Shown here piece after piece: positions 8,501-17,574 of a stretch of DNA of 64,000 nt (its first letter is position 1; each line of letters starts with the position of its first letter). Both the position numbers and the translations under genes were made by a program. This stretch comes from Sphingobacteriales bacterium 39-19 (GTDB lineage Bacteria; Bacteroidota; Bacteroidia; Chitinophagales; Chitinophagaceae), in contig MKTX01000017.1 of the NCBI GenBank assembly GCA_001898465.1, positions 1 through 64,000 on the forward strand. Reading direction: 5' to 3'. The notes under the pieces were generated by a model. It searched no databases and was not told where the DNA came from. It saw only the letters and a list, made by a program, of their open reading frames with translations.

Positions 8501-10622
8501 GGTTTCATTTGTGTACTTGCAAAATGGAGGATCGGGATATAACCAATCTCATTATTTTCAATTCCTGAAAAATTCCTATGCCGGTATGAGTTTGGGAGAT
8601 GACCGTACGTTTACGTATGGTACTAAACCCATTTTATTTACGGTAAAAACCGGCCATAAGCCATATGCGAATGAAACAGATGATTATTCTATTGCTAAAA
8701 ATAATGCCGTAGAACAATCCGGGCTGGCTGGCCCGCTGGTGACCAATAGTAACGTGTTGCGTTTTTATATCATTGATGGTAATACCATGAAGTTTTGGAA
8801 AAACCAGGATCGTGGTGGCGGAATGGGCCAGTATGGAAGTTTTGCCCCCCTGGGTATAAACCAATATTCTCAACTTGGCTTTTATCACTTTGATATATCT
8901 ACACCGGCACACCGGCAGGTAGTTAAAAATTTCTTTGATTCCATCCCCAGTGGAAATATCATTGTAATGACCAATGCACCTGGCGCCGTGAGCGACTACA
9001 GGGCTGCGCAAATGAAAGCAGATGAAGTAACCCTGGGTACTACGGATATACTGTATTATAAGCTTAAGAATATAGGCTTCACCATGCTCGATTCTTTTAA
9101 AACGCATATCCCATTTATTTTCGTAACAGAAAAAGGTACCAATACGGCCATTATGCAGGAATTTGGTTTGGCTGAAAGTGATAAAATGTTAAGAGAGTTT
9201 ACAGTTATTGCAAAAAATACGGATGCCTCTATGCAGTCTGATGTGTTTGGCCCGGCTTTACAATGGCAAACTTTAAAATGGAGAGGAGCTTCTACTGAAT
9301 CGCCTTCTACCGATAATAATAGCATTGATGTAATCGGCATAAAGCCTGATGGCACAGAACAAACATTAACTACCGTGTACCAGGCGCAGGATACTTCATT
9401 AAGCTGGGTAAATGCGGTAACCTATCCTAAAATCCGTTTAAAATTAAATACACAGGATACTGTAAACTTAACGCCTTACCAATTGCGTTACTGGAGAGTG
9501 AATGGTAAATATGTTCCCGAAGGGGCGCTCATTCCTTCTCTGAATTTTGCCATACAGGATAGTGTGGCACAGGGCGACAGCATTCATTTCTCTGTAGCAT
9601 TTAAAAACATCAGTGAAACAAATTTTGCTTCACTCATTAAATCAAGAGTAACGATACTGGATCGGAATAATAATCCAACCGTTATTAATATTACACCCCG
9701 CAAGGCTTTGGTTCCGGGTGATACCCTTATAATTTCCGGCGCTTTTGATACCCGCAACCTGGCAGGCATCAATACCTTTATTTTAGATGTAAATCCTGAT
9801 AATGATCAGCCCGAGCAATACCACTTTAATAACATTTTATATAAAACTATTAAAGTAACAGAAGATCTCTTTAACCCGCAATTAGATGTTACGTTTGATG
9901 GGGTTCATATTTTAAGCAGGGATATCATTTCATCTAAACCCAATATTATTGTGAAATTGAAAGATGAAAGTAAATTTCTGTTGCTGAAGGACACGGCCTT
10001 ATTAAAAGTGCAGGTGCGTTTCCCCGATCAAAGTTTGCATACCTATCATTTTGGTGATACCATGCGGTTTATACCCGCCGATATCAATGCCGGTGAAAAT
10101 ACTGCCACCATTGAGTTTAAACCCTACTTCCCGGATGATGGGGAATATGAATTCATCGTATCAGGAAAAGATATGAATGGCAACCCGGCCGGTTATTTAA
10201 ATTACAAAGTGATATTTAATGTGATCAATAAATCAATGATTTCAAATCTCATGAACTATCCAAATCCATTCACTACTTCTACTGCATTTGTGTTTACCTT
10301 AACTGGCCAGCAAATACCACAGAATATGCGGATACAGATACTCACCATTTCGGGTAAAGTGGTAAGGGAGATTACGCAGCAGGAACTGGGCCCCATTCAT
10401 ATAGGAAATAATATTACAGAATACAAATGGGATGGTACCGATATGTATGGGCAAAAACTAGCCAATGGCGTTTACCTGTACCGGGTACTTACAAACCTGA
10501 ATGGTAAGAAAATTGATAAGTTTGATGGCCGAAACAGTAATGGCGATGTGATTGTAGAATCAGTAAACAGTACCGATCGGTTCTTTAATAAGGGCTATGG
10601 TAAAATGTATTTGATGCGATAA
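5508..10622 (+). CDS. porU2: Gingipain-type (C25) cysteine peptidase, PorU2-like T9SS sortase candidate
   Basis: 1704 residues, longer than the roughly 1100-1300 usual for PorU. Order: signal peptide (1-20, ending TANAQ); a long beta-rich N-terminal region; a C25 caspase-like domain around 400-780 with the dyad His647 (YFGHSS) and Cys677 (VSGCMAG); CARDB/Fn3-like repeats around 790-1550; and a C-terminal FlgD-like/T9SS sorting domain starting at NYPNPFTTST (about 1580) and ending with YRVLTNLNGKKID. It is transcribed with the PorV-like gene, 12 nt apart. PorU cleaves sorting domains and attaches cargo to A-LPS at the cell surface. Whether this protein is a second sortase or a surface peptidase cannot be settled here. 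A start at ATG 5514 is equally possible. Confidence 0.8.
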   Translation: MKMKKLLFPFLILLAFTANAQYNNSWIDYSKTYYRFSLLKDTLTRIPQSVLSAAGLGNVNADEFQLWRNGVQVRLYTSVSGAPLPANGYIEFWGQMNDGKPDKALYRNPDFQLSDKYSMENDTSSYFLTVNPGGNNLRYVNDVNTAPSAQTPDPYFIRKVDFYYNSRFNRGMPYLAGEWVYSASYDEGEGFVGPSVGPGPGNAFIQQVQNMHVYTGAPANSVSVWANVVGGAALIRNVKIRLNSSSLYEVPLPLFGYAKINIPNVPLSYITNPEYVSLVAENVSLNGGAADNYNVAAMGISYPAKFDFDLQRNYKFQLAPSATGNYLVIDNFNYGTAAPVLYNMTDGLRYLGDITSTPGKVKFVLPASAQPVREFILVNQEASNYFTINGLSSKTFTNFSNAAMQGDYLIISNPLLYDDGNGNNYVEQYRQYRASALGGGFNAKVYDIHEIMDQFGYGIRRHPDGLRNFILWAKQTFSTPPRYVFIIGRGVSYYDYLGKVDDPNLDKISMVPTFGWPPSDILLTCLPGTLKSQIPIGRLSAINGTEIGHYLDKVKEYEDVLRVQRPTVAESGWMKDILHVSGGKTTDEGAQFESYMNGYANIARDTLYGGYIESFAKTSNSPVQEANNNRIAELFANGLSVVGYFGHSSANTFEYNLSNPENYHSQGKYPFFNVSGCMAGNLFTFDLQRITGNSMSLSEKYVLAPQRGSIAFLADTHFGIPYILDTYNRNLYYNFSTRMYGQALGDQIHDVIERMNIPNIDLSHRLHLEEITLHGDPALKLTNFAKPDYVIEQQMVSIDPNIITVADNNFKIDIKMRNIGKAINDSINVTVKRQLPNDSIMVLFDKKILAIKYMDSLQLDVPILPTRDKGLNKLIVTLDNTNRVDEAFENNNTVTKEFYIFEDELRPISPYNYAIVNTQNITFSASTAAPLGVSRNYQMEIDTTELFNSPFKKQYNTSTVGGVVDFTPTNLNFTDSTVYYWRVSIVPDNPGGQQIWNTVSFVYLQNGGSGYNQSHYFQFLKNSYAGMSLGDDRTFTYGTKPILFTVKTGHKPYANETDDYSIAKNNAVEQSGLAGPLVTNSNVLRFYIIDGNTMKFWKNQDRGGGMGQYGSFAPLGINQYSQLGFYHFDISTPAHRQVVKNFFDSIPSGNIIVMTNAPGAVSDYRAAQMKADEVTLGTTDILYYKLKNIGFTMLDSFKTHIPFIFVTEKGTNTAIMQEFGLAESDKMLREFTVIAKNTDASMQSDVFGPALQWQTLKWRGASTESPSTDNNSIDVIGIKPDGTEQTLTTVYQAQDTSLSWVNAVTYPKIRLKLNTQDTVNLTPYQLRYWRVNGKYVPEGALIPSLNFAIQDSVAQGDSIHFSVAFKNISETNFASLIKSRVTILDRNNNPTVINITPRKALVPGDTLIISGAFDTRNLAGINTFILDVNPDNDQPEQYHFNNILYKTIKVTEDLFNPQLDVTFDGVHILSRDIISSKPNIIVKLKDESKFLLLKDTALLKVQVRFPDQSLHTYHFGDTMRFIPADINAGENTATIEFKPYFPDDGEYEFIVSGKDMNGNPAGYLNYKVIFNVINKSMISNLMNYPNPFTTSTAFVFTLTGQQIPQNMRIQILTISGKVVREITQQELGPIHIGNNITEYKWDGTDMYGQKLANGVYLYRVLTNLNGKKIDKFDGRNSNGDVIVESVNSTDRFFNKGYGKMYLMR

Positions 10623-10641
10623 AAAAAACAATGAATATTTA

Positions 10642-10669
10642 AACTGCCGGATCACCCGGCAGTTTTTTT
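10642..10669 (+). terminator. Intrinsic terminator after the PorU2-like gene
   Basis: Arms AACTGCCGG and CCGGCAGTT with a 5-nt loop are followed by a T run. This separates the T9SS pair from the hscA-like gene. Confidence 0.9.
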
Positions 10670-10716
10670 ATGCCCTTAATTCCCTTTATAGCAAGTATTT
10701 TAGTGTATGGGAGCCT

Positions 10717-10724
10717 TAATTTTG
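10717..10724 (+). promoter_or_regulatory. -7 element of the hscA-like gene
   Basis: TAATTTTG matches TAnnTTTG and ends 13 nt before the ATG at 10738, implying a very short leader. No good -33 TTTG was found. Confidence 0.55.
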
Positions 10725-10737
10725 CAAAAAAAGGAAT

Positions 10738-12612
10738 ATGGCTAAAATAGCGATCAATATTGCAACAGGAAGTTTACAAAAAGAAGAAGTAATTGTGGGC
10801 ATTGACCTGGGAACCAGCAATAGCCTGGTAGCTATCATTCATCCCGAAACGGGTAAGCCGGTGGCATTGAAAGAGCATGATAAAGATGGCAAACCTTCTT
10901 CTTCTTTAGTTCCTTCTGTAATCCATTTTTTAGATAGTGGGGAAGTGATCGTAGGCGAGGAAGCCAAAAAATATCTGGTAAGCAAACCTTTACAGACCAT
11001 TTTTTCTGCAAAACGCCTTATGGGCAAAAGTTTTTCTGATGTAAAAGAACACGAAGATCAATATAGCTATAAAATAATAAATGATAATAAGGAAGCACTG
11101 GTAAAAGTACAGGTAGCTGATAAATTTTATTCACCGGTTGATTTTGGTGCCCTGATATTAAAAGAATTGAAAAGCCGGGCAGAACATATTTTAAAAACAC
11201 CGGTAAACAAAGCGGTCATTACGGTTCCTGCTTATTTTAATGATGCCCAGCGCCAGGGTACCCGGGATGCCGGTAAATTAGCAGGCTTAGATGTACTCCG
11301 TATTATTAACGAGCCTACTGCAGCAAGCCTGGCATATGGCATAGGTTTACATAAAAATGAAAATAAAGTAATTGCCGTTTATGATCTTGGCGGCGGCACA
11401 TTTGATATTTCTATTTTACGAATTACTGACGGCGTTTTTGAAGTATTGTCAACCCATGGAGATACTTATCTTGGTGGCGATGATATGGATATGGCCATTG
11501 TAAGATACTGGCAGGCGCAGTTACAAATTTCAAATGAACAGCTTCATTCAAATAAGAACCTGGCTCAAACTTTACGGTTACAGGCAGAAGAAGCAAAAAA
11601 AACAATAAGTACTCAGCAATCTTTTAATACCAGAATAGAGATAGGGGAATTAACCCTGTCACGTGAAATATTTAATGAATTAATAAAACCGCTTGTTACA
11701 AAAACCATTGAATGCTGTAGTAAAGCATTAAAAGATGCCCAACTTTCAAAAGATGAAATAGAATCGGTGGTATTGGTAGGAGGGAGTACAAGGGTGGCAC
11801 TTGTAAAACAAATGGTAAGTGAATTTTTTGGCAAACCGGTAAATGATTCAGTACACCCGGATGAAGTGGTGGCATTAGGCGCAGCCATACAGGCAGATAT
11901 ACTGGCGGGCAATAACCGGGAAGTATTATTGCTGGATATTACTCCGCTCAGCCTGGGGATTGAAACTTCCGGCGGTTTAATGGATGTTTTAATTCCACGC
12001 AATTCCAAGATTCCATCGGGTGCCGCCAGGCAATATACCACGCAAATAGACGGCCAGGCAAATATGCGCATTAGTGTGTACCAGGGCGAGCGTGACCTGG
12101 TGAAAGATAACCGCAAATTAGCCGAATTTAATCTTACCGGCATACCGGGTATGCCTGCCGGGTTAGCAAAAGTAGAGGTGAAATTTATTATTAATGCCGA
12201 TGGTATTTTAAAAGTATCTGCAAAAGAATTAAGAAGTGGTGTAGCCCAGGAAATAGAAATAAAACCCCAATACGGAATCACGGATGAAGAGGTAGAAAAA
12301 ATGCTGATGGATTCGGTAACCCATGCCAAAGAAGATATTGCATTAAGAGCGCTTACCGAAGCAAAAACAGAAGGAGAACAACTATTAAAGACAACAGAAA
12401 GATTCCTGCAAAAAAATGCCGGTCAATTGTTGCCTGAAGAATTAACGAATACGGCAATCGCCATGCAAGCCTTACAATTAAGTATCACCATGAATGATAA
12501 AGACCTGGTGCATAAAAAAATGGAAGAATTGAATACGGTTAGCAGGCCTTACGCAGAGCGCATTATGGACAATGCGATAGCTAAGGCTATGAAAGGAAAA
12601 ACAATCGGGTAA
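10738..12612 (+). CDS. hscA: Hsp70-family chaperone, HscA-like
   Basis: 624 residues, close to HscA (about 616) and similar in size to DnaK. The N-terminal extension before the ATPase ([14 protein letters not shown]) is typical of Bacteroidota HscA-like proteins. Nucleotide-binding motifs: [14 protein letters not shown] (phosphate 1), [13 protein letters not shown] (phosphate 2), [12 protein letters not shown] and [11 protein letters not shown]. The substrate-binding domain begins with [14 protein letters not shown], and the C-terminal lid is short and lacks a DnaK EEVD-like tail. HscA assists transfer of Fe-S clusters from the scaffold. No isc genes are adjacent, so the HscA rather than general DnaK role rests on sequence style. 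It ends 23 nt from a convergent gene. Confidence 0.78.
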   Translation: MAKIAINIATGSLQKEEVIVGIDLGTSNSLVAIIHPETGKPVALKEHDKDGKPSSSLVPSVIHFLDSGEVIVGEEAKKYLVSKPLQTIFSAKRLMGKSFSDVKEHEDQYSYKIINDNKEALVKVQVADKFYSPVDFGALILKELKSRAEHILKTPVNKAVITVPAYFNDAQRQGTRDAGKLAGLDVLRIINEPTAASLAYGIGLHKNENKVIAVYDLGGGTFDISILRITDGVFEVLSTHGDTYLGGDDMDMAIVRYWQAQLQISNEQLHSNKNLAQTLRLQAEEAKKTISTQQSFNTRIEIGELTLSREIFNELIKPLVTKTIECCSKALKDAQLSKDEIESVVLVGGSTRVALVKQMVSEFFGKPVNDSVHPDEVVALGAAIQADILAGNNREVLLLDITPLSLGIETSGGLMDVLIPRNSKIPSGAARQYTTQIDGQANMRISVYQGERDLVKDNRKLAEFNLTGIPGMPAGLAKVEVKFIINADGILKVSAKELRSGVAQEIEIKPQYGITDEEVEKMLMDSVTHAKEDIALRALTEAKTEGEQLLKTTERFLQKNAGQLLPEELTNTAIAMQALQLSITMNDKDLVHKKMEELNTVSRPYAERIMDNAIAKAMKGKTIG

Positions 12613-12631
12613 AAGGAAAAGGCTTAGTATG

Positions 12632-12663
12632 AAGCTTATTTAATTTCAAGTTTCAATAAGCTT
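12632..12663. terminator. Inverted repeat between convergent genes, possible weak terminator
   Basis: AAGCTTATT and AATAAGCTT form a 9-bp stem with a 14-nt loop covering the end of the FAH-family gene. No T run follows, so function is uncertain. Confidence 0.35.
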
Positions 12664-13247
12664 TGGTTTCCTAAGAAAGCTTCTAGTTCATCGCCCACTA
12701 CACATTCGCCCACACCTGCCGGTGTACCTGTAAAAATAAGGTCGCCAATATTGAGTGAAAAATAATTAGAAATATGAGCAATGATACTGTCGAATTTAAA
12801 TATCATTTCGGCAGAATTGCCTTCCTGTACCGTAGTACCGTTGCTCAGTAATTTAAAAGTAAAATTTGCTTTTTTTTGATCGGGTGTTAAATCCAAAAAT
12901 TTTCCAACCGCTGCAGAGTTATCAAAAGCTTTTGCTTTTTCCCAGGGCAGGCCTTTTTGTTTACAAATTTCCTGTACATCTCTTGCTGTAAAATCAATAC
13001 CCACGGTTATTCCATTGTAATACTGGCCGGCATTGCGTTCCTGGATATATTTTCCATTTTTGCAAACTCTTAGTACCAATTCACATTCATAATGCAGCTC
13101 ATTGGTAAATTCAGGATAATAAAATGGGGTATGAGGTTGCAGTAAAGCGCTCTTAGGTTTCATGAATATTATTGGTTCATCAGGTACCTCATTACCCAAC
13201 TCTTTCACATGTTCTCCATAATTTCTACCAATACAAATTATTTTCAT
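12636..13247 (-). CDS. Fumarylacetoacetate hydrolase-family protein (FAHD1-like)
   Basis: 203 residues, the compact single-domain form of the FAH family. The N-terminus IICIGRNYGEHVKELGNEVP is the classic FAHD1/YcgM opening. The metal-binding acids lie in HYECELVLRV (Glu-x-Glu), and TVGIDFTARDVQ and the terminal LIFTGTPAGVGECVVGD are further family blocks. Members act as acylpyruvate hydrolases or oxaloacetate decarboxylases in the cytosol; the substrate here is unknown. It converges with the hscA-like gene, and pth lies 79 nt upstream on the same strand. Confidence 0.88.
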   Translation of the reverse strand: MKIICIGRNYGEHVKELGNEVPDEPIIFMKPKSALLQPHTPFYYPEFTNELHYECELVLRVCKNGKYIQERNAGQYYNGITVGIDFTARDVQEICKQKGLPWEKAKAFDNSAAVGKFLDLTPDQKKANFTFKLLSNGTTVQEGNSAEMIFKFDSIIAHISNYFSLNIGDLIFTGTPAGVGECVVGDELEAFLGNQSLLKLEIK

Positions 13248-13326
13248 TTACCGATTTTAAGTTATAGGTTGCATTTAAACGAGCAATATAATAAAAACTG
13301 CTTAAAAATAAGCATTTTATACATAT

Positions 13327-13908
13327 TCAGGGCATTGAATAAACCTGGTTATTTACAAGGGTCATGGTTCTTTCAATACCAATACTTGCAAAATTCTCAA
13401 TAATTTCCACCGATTTTTCAATTTTAAGCTTCACTAATGGGAGCTCCTGCTGCGTCCATTTTCCCAGTACAAATTCGGCTTGTAACCCTTTCGGATAATT
13501 ATTGCCAATACCAAATCTTAATTTAGGGTAATCTACAGTACCCAGAACGGCCTCAATATCTTTTAAACCATTGTGGCCACCTGCACTTCCGGATGCTCTT
13601 AACCTTATTTTTTCAAGGGGTAATGCAATTTCATCTACCAGCGTAAGGGTTTGTTGCAGGGGGATATTGAGCTTATCGAACCAATATTTAAAAGCTTTAC
13701 CGCTTAGGTTCATGAAGGTGGTGGGGCATATTACCGTAAAGTGCCTGCCTTTCCATTTTACTTCTGCAACATAGGCCAGGCGGCCAATGGTAAACGCACC
13801 GGCATGTTTTTGTACAAAAGCATGTGCTATATCAAACCCAATATTGTGGCGGGTATTGGCATATTCATTTCCTGCATTACCAAGGCCTGCAATTAAAAAT
13901 TTCGACAT
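13327..13908 (-). CDS. pth: Peptidyl-tRNA hydrolase
   Basis: 193 residues from the ATG at 13908. A TTG at 13926 would add six residues, but the family starts at KFLIAGLGN. The enzyme releases tRNA from peptidyl-tRNA that has dropped off ribosomes. The catalytic His is His21 in NTRHNIGF. The Asn of TTFMNLSG, the Asp of LVDEIALP and the GGHNGL loop complete the active site. It follows ftsK by 27 nt on the same strand and may be cotranscribed with it. Confidence 0.95.
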   Translation of the reverse strand: MSKFLIAGLGNAGNEYANTRHNIGFDIAHAFVQKHAGAFTIGRLAYVAEVKWKGRHFTVICPTTFMNLSGKAFKYWFDKLNIPLQQTLTLVDEIALPLEKIRLRASGSAGGHNGLKDIEAVLGTVDYPKLRFGIGNNYPKGLQAEFVLGKWTQQELPLVKLKIEKSVEIIENFASIGIERTMTLVNNQVYSMP

Positions 13909-13935
13909 ACTTTTTTTATTAATCAAAAGATGTTT

Positions 13936-16413
13936 TTAAGACATCTCATTAAGATGTTGTTGCAAATCGGCATCTGTTTTTATGAGTACATCCCTGGCCT
14001 TGCTTCCCTGGTTGGGCCCAACAATGCCGGCAGCTTCTAACTGGTCCATTAACCGGCCGGCACGGTTATACCCTAATTTCATTCTTCTTTGTAATAATGA
14101 GGTGCTTCCGGATTGGCTGCTAACAATAAGGCGGGCAGCATCTTCAAATAATGAATCTTTATTGTTTAAATCAAAATCTTTGGCATCTAAATCTTTTTCA
14201 TCAATGTATTCGGGCAATAAAAATGCCTGGGGATATCCCCGTTGGTCGCCAATAAAATCAGTGATGCGATCCACTTCAGGAGTATCTACAAAGGCACATT
14301 GCAGGCGTACCAATTCTCCATTATAACTAATGAGCATATCGCCTTTACCAATTAATTGTTCCGCACCTCCCACATCTAAAATGGTACGGCTATCTATTTT
14401 ACTGCTTACTTTAAATGCAATACGGGCAGGAAAATTAGCTTTTATGGTTCCAGTAATAATATTTACAGAAGGCCTTTGTGTGGCAATAATTAAATGGATA
14501 CCTATGGCCCGGGCCAGCTGGGCTAAGCGGGCTATGGGCATTTCTACTTCTTTGCCTGCCGTCATAATCAAATCGGCAAATTCATCTACCACCAGTACAA
14601 TAAAAGGTAAGAACTGGTGTCCTTTTTCGGGGTTTAGTTTACGGGAAACAAATTTTTCATTGTACTCCCGGATATTCCTGCAGCCGGCTTCTTTTAAAAG
14701 ATCGTAGCGATTATCCATTTCAATGCAAAGGGCATTCAGTGTATTCACCACTTTTTTCGTATCGGTTATAATCGCATCTTCTTCTCCCGGCAATTTGGCT
14801 AAAAAATGGTTTTCTATTGTTTTATAAATACTCAGCTCTACTTTTTTGGGATCTACCAATACAAATTTTAGCTGCGAAGGATGCTTTTTATACAACAAAG
14901 AAACCAGGATGGCATTTAAGCCCACTGACTTTCCCTGGCCGGTAGCGCCTGCCATAAGGAGGTGGGGCATACTGGTAAGGTCAACAATAAAATTTTCATT
15001 ATCTATTTTTTTACCAATGGCAATAGGCAATGAAAACTTACTTTTTTCAAATTTCTCCGAAGACAGTAAAGTCTTCATGCTTACAATATTCTTTTTTGTA
15101 TTAGGAACTTCAATACCAATTGTGCCCTTACCGGGTATAGGTGCAATAATGCGGATGCCAAGAGCTGCCAGGCTTAAGGCAATATCATCTTCCAGGTTTT
15201 TTATGCGTGAAATCCGAACGCCTGCTGCCGGGATGATTTCATAAAGTGTAACTGTGGGACCCACCGTTGCTGAAATTTTTTGAATGATGATATCATAATT
15301 CTTCAGCGTATTGATAATTTGGTTTTTATTGTTTTCTAATTCCTGGGGGTCCTGGATAATTTTATCACTTCCATGGTTATCCAGTAATTCGAGTGAGGGA
15401 TATTTATAATCCCTTAAGTCTAATATTGGGTCATAATTTTTAAGCTCTTTTCCGGTCGTTTTGGTTTCGGGTACATTCATTTCATCAGCCGGGGGTTCAG
15501 CAGATTTAATTTCCAGTTCCAGGGCCGAAGCAGGTGCTGTTGGTTGGGTAGGTGTAGCCGTTTCAAAAACTTTCACCACAGGTTTTTCTTCTGCCAAAAC
15601 AGGGTTGTCTTCTTTTTCAATTATTTCAAGTTCCTGGTTAAATACAGGAGACTGATCGGGTATGTTCCCCATCGTACCACCGGTTTTTAGCGCATTTCCC
15701 ATGGAGACAGGGGCCGTAGTAGTTTCATCTTCAGGAGCTGCTTCTTCAATCATTTCATTTTCAAAAGAATCACGGGCGGGTACCGGTATTTTTGATTTAT
15801 TTAGAGCGAATGATGGGTTAAAACGCCAAATAACATAAGCCAGGAAAGTAACAATGATAACGGCATAGGTTCCTATTTGGCCAATTAATTTAAACAAATA
15901 TTCTTTACTCATATCACCCACAGCGCCCCCCCAGGGGAATTCTGTAGTACCAGCTAATGCCGATGCGGTAACACTAATTAATGGCAAGCCAATGATGATG
16001 TATTTTAGATTGCGTACAATCGAAAATATTTTCTTACCAAAAAATAAATTAAAACCAATTACAAAAAAGAAACTGCAAATAAGGTAAGAGGCTACCCCAA
16101 ATCCTTTGAAAATAAAAAAGTGGGAGATGTAAGCGCCAAAAGTACCCATCAGGTTTGCCACCTTGGTATCACTGGCCAATAATAATTTATAGCCTTCATG
16201 AAATACTTTATCCTGGTCTTCATCCCAGGTAAACAAATAGGAGGTAAATGCAATGAAAAATAAAAGGCCCAGTAAAATTAAGATACTGCCTGCAATTTTA
16301 TGGGTACGCTCATCTGTGAGCAATTGTTTTACTTCAATGCTTTCTTCTTTATCCTGTTTTAAAGCAGTTTCTGATTTTATATTTTTTTGTGTTGCTTTTA
16401 TTTTTTTAGCCAT
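13936..16413 (-). CDS. ftsK: FtsK/SpoIIIE-type DNA translocase
   Basis: 825 residues. The protein couples chromosome dimer resolution and segregation to septation. Four hydrophobic segments occupy residues 40-200 (the first is GSILILLGLLFFIAF). A low-complexity Pro/Glu/Thr linker runs to about residue 330. The RecA-like motor has Walker A GATGQGKS near residue 487 and Walker B LVVDEFADLIM. A C-terminal winged-helix gamma domain (SLLQRRMKLGYNRAGRLMDQ) recognises polar DNA motifs. The linker is short compared with E. coli FtsK, as is common in this phylum. pth lies immediately downstream. Confidence 0.95.
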   Translation of the reverse strand: MAKKIKATQKNIKSETALKQDKEESIEVKQLLTDERTHKIAGSILILLGLLFFIAFTSYLFTWDEDQDKVFHEGYKLLLASDTKVANLMGTFGAYISHFFIFKGFGVASYLICSFFFVIGFNLFFGKKIFSIVRNLKYIIIGLPLISVTASALAGTTEFPWGGAVGDMSKEYLFKLIGQIGTYAVIIVTFLAYVIWRFNPSFALNKSKIPVPARDSFENEMIEEAAPEDETTTAPVSMGNALKTGGTMGNIPDQSPVFNQELEIIEKEDNPVLAEEKPVVKVFETATPTQPTAPASALELEIKSAEPPADEMNVPETKTTGKELKNYDPILDLRDYKYPSLELLDNHGSDKIIQDPQELENNKNQIINTLKNYDIIIQKISATVGPTVTLYEIIPAAGVRISRIKNLEDDIALSLAALGIRIIAPIPGKGTIGIEVPNTKKNIVSMKTLLSSEKFEKSKFSLPIAIGKKIDNENFIVDLTSMPHLLMAGATGQGKSVGLNAILVSLLYKKHPSQLKFVLVDPKKVELSIYKTIENHFLAKLPGEEDAIITDTKKVVNTLNALCIEMDNRYDLLKEAGCRNIREYNEKFVSRKLNPEKGHQFLPFIVLVVDEFADLIMTAGKEVEMPIARLAQLARAIGIHLIIATQRPSVNIITGTIKANFPARIAFKVSSKIDSRTILDVGGAEQLIGKGDMLISYNGELVRLQCAFVDTPEVDRITDFIGDQRGYPQAFLLPEYIDEKDLDAKDFDLNNKDSLFEDAARLIVSSQSGSTSLLQRRMKLGYNRAGRLMDQLEAAGIVGPNQGSKARDVLIKTDADLQQHLNEMS

Positions 16414-16552
16414 GGATATACAAAGATAATCAAATACTCAGCTGTGGTAGCTTTGCGAATGTAACTTCAATTGATTTTTTTACAAAGTACAAAGGATATA
16501 AAGTTTACCACAGTTGTGTATAATCAATATAACCAACCGGTGGTGAACCGAT

Positions 16553-16954
16553 TTAACGGCCTGTTTTTCCTTTTGTATGAAGCCCCAGTGCCAGCATCAG
16601 CCAGCCGGCCATAAAACAAAGGCCACCCAGGGGCGTTATGGCTCCAATAGCGGTAAACCCTTCCATGTTTTTTACCTGCAAAAAAGTAAGTGCATACAAC
16701 GAGCCACTAAATAAAAAAATTCCTGCTAAAAACAGGATACCTGCCAGGTACATTTTTTTGTTGGGGTACTGTGCATATAAAATCCCCGTTAGGATCAGTG
16801 CAATGACATGGTAAAACTGGTATCGCACGCCTGTTTCAAAAATTGTAAGGGTATGTTCTTGTGCAATTTTCTTTAATCCATGGGCAGCAAAAGCGCCCAG
16901 GGCTACTGAAAGGGCAGCTAAAACAGCGCCTGTTTGTAAAAAACTTTTATGCAT
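16553..16954 (-). CDS. DUF423 family small membrane protein
   Basis: 133 residues with four predicted membrane helices. The N-terminus GAVLAALSVALGAFAAHGLKK and the TGVRYQFYHVIAL block are diagnostic of DUF423 (YgdD-like). Function is unknown; it is an inner-membrane protein. Its ATG lies inside the end of aroK, overlapping by 8 nt, so the two genes are probably translationally coupled. Confidence 0.9.
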   Translation of the reverse strand: MHKSFLQTGAVLAALSVALGAFAAHGLKKIAQEHTLTIFETGVRYQFYHVIALILTGILYAQYPNKKMYLAGILFLAGIFLFSGSLYALTFLQVKNMEGFTAIGAITPLGGLCFMAGWLMLALGLHTKGKTGR

Positions 16955-17489
16955 GTTGTTTCTTATTCATGATCTTCTCAAAACTCATAGCATTTAAATC
17001 TGAAATGTCTAAGATCAGTGTTGCCTGTTCATAAAAAGGTTCTCTTTCTTTCATTAATTTTTCAATATAATAAATGAGTTCCGCTTCGTTTTTATCTTGT
17101 ATTAAGGGGCGTGCGGTATCATCTGTTTTTATATTCTCCAATAACTCAGCGGGTTTTGCTTTTAAATAGATACTGGTTCCATTTTCCAGTATCCAGTCCA
17201 TGTTATTATGGTAGCAGGGGGCGCCTCCTCCGCATGATATGATGCATTGGTCATACATAAGCATACTTCGCAGCATTTGAGCTTCAATTTCTCTAAAGTA
17301 GCCTTCGCCTTTTTGCTCAAAGATCTGTGCCACTGATTTTTTTTCTTTTTCTTCAATTACCTTATCCAGGTCAATAAAAGACAAATGTTGTTGGGCAGCC
17401 CACTCCTTACCCCAATAAGATTTTCCTGCACCCATAAATCCAACCAGGAAAAATCGGGACTGGCCGGTAAAAGGTATTTTTTTATTCAT
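16947..17489 (-). CDS. aroK: Shikimate kinase
   Basis: 180 residues from the ATG at 17489 (an in-frame TTG at 17498 is less likely). It phosphorylates shikimate with ATP in the chorismate pathway. The P-loop reads GFMGAGKSYWG near residues 18-28. The shikimate-binding DLD motif is in FIDLDKVIE, the FREIE block supplies the conserved Arg and Glu, and SCGGGAPC is the GGG motif. The lid Arg sits in DDTARPLI. It overlaps the DUF423 gene downstream. Confidence 0.93.
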   Translation of the reverse strand: MNKKIPFTGQSRFFLVGFMGAGKSYWGKEWAAQQHLSFIDLDKVIEEKEKKSVAQIFEQKGEGYFREIEAQMLRSMLMYDQCIISCGGGAPCYHNNMDWILENGTSIYLKAKPAELLENIKTDDTARPLIQDKNEAELIYYIEKLMKEREPFYEQATLILDISDLNAMSFEKIMNKKQHA

Positions 17490-17574
17490 GATATGCAAAG
17501 AAAATAAATAATATACTTTCCTGTATAAACTTTTTTTACATCCGCATTAAAATAGAAGGCCGGGATGGCTGCGC

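Noticed and set aside
11613-12329. A 238-codon open frame opposite the hscA-like gene
   Set aside because: It is antisense to a well-conserved chaperone, with no family motifs, and arises from codon structure of the real gene.
13982-15244. Several 60-130-codon frames opposite ftsK
   Set aside because: All lie within the conserved ftsK motor and lack any recognisable domain or promoter.
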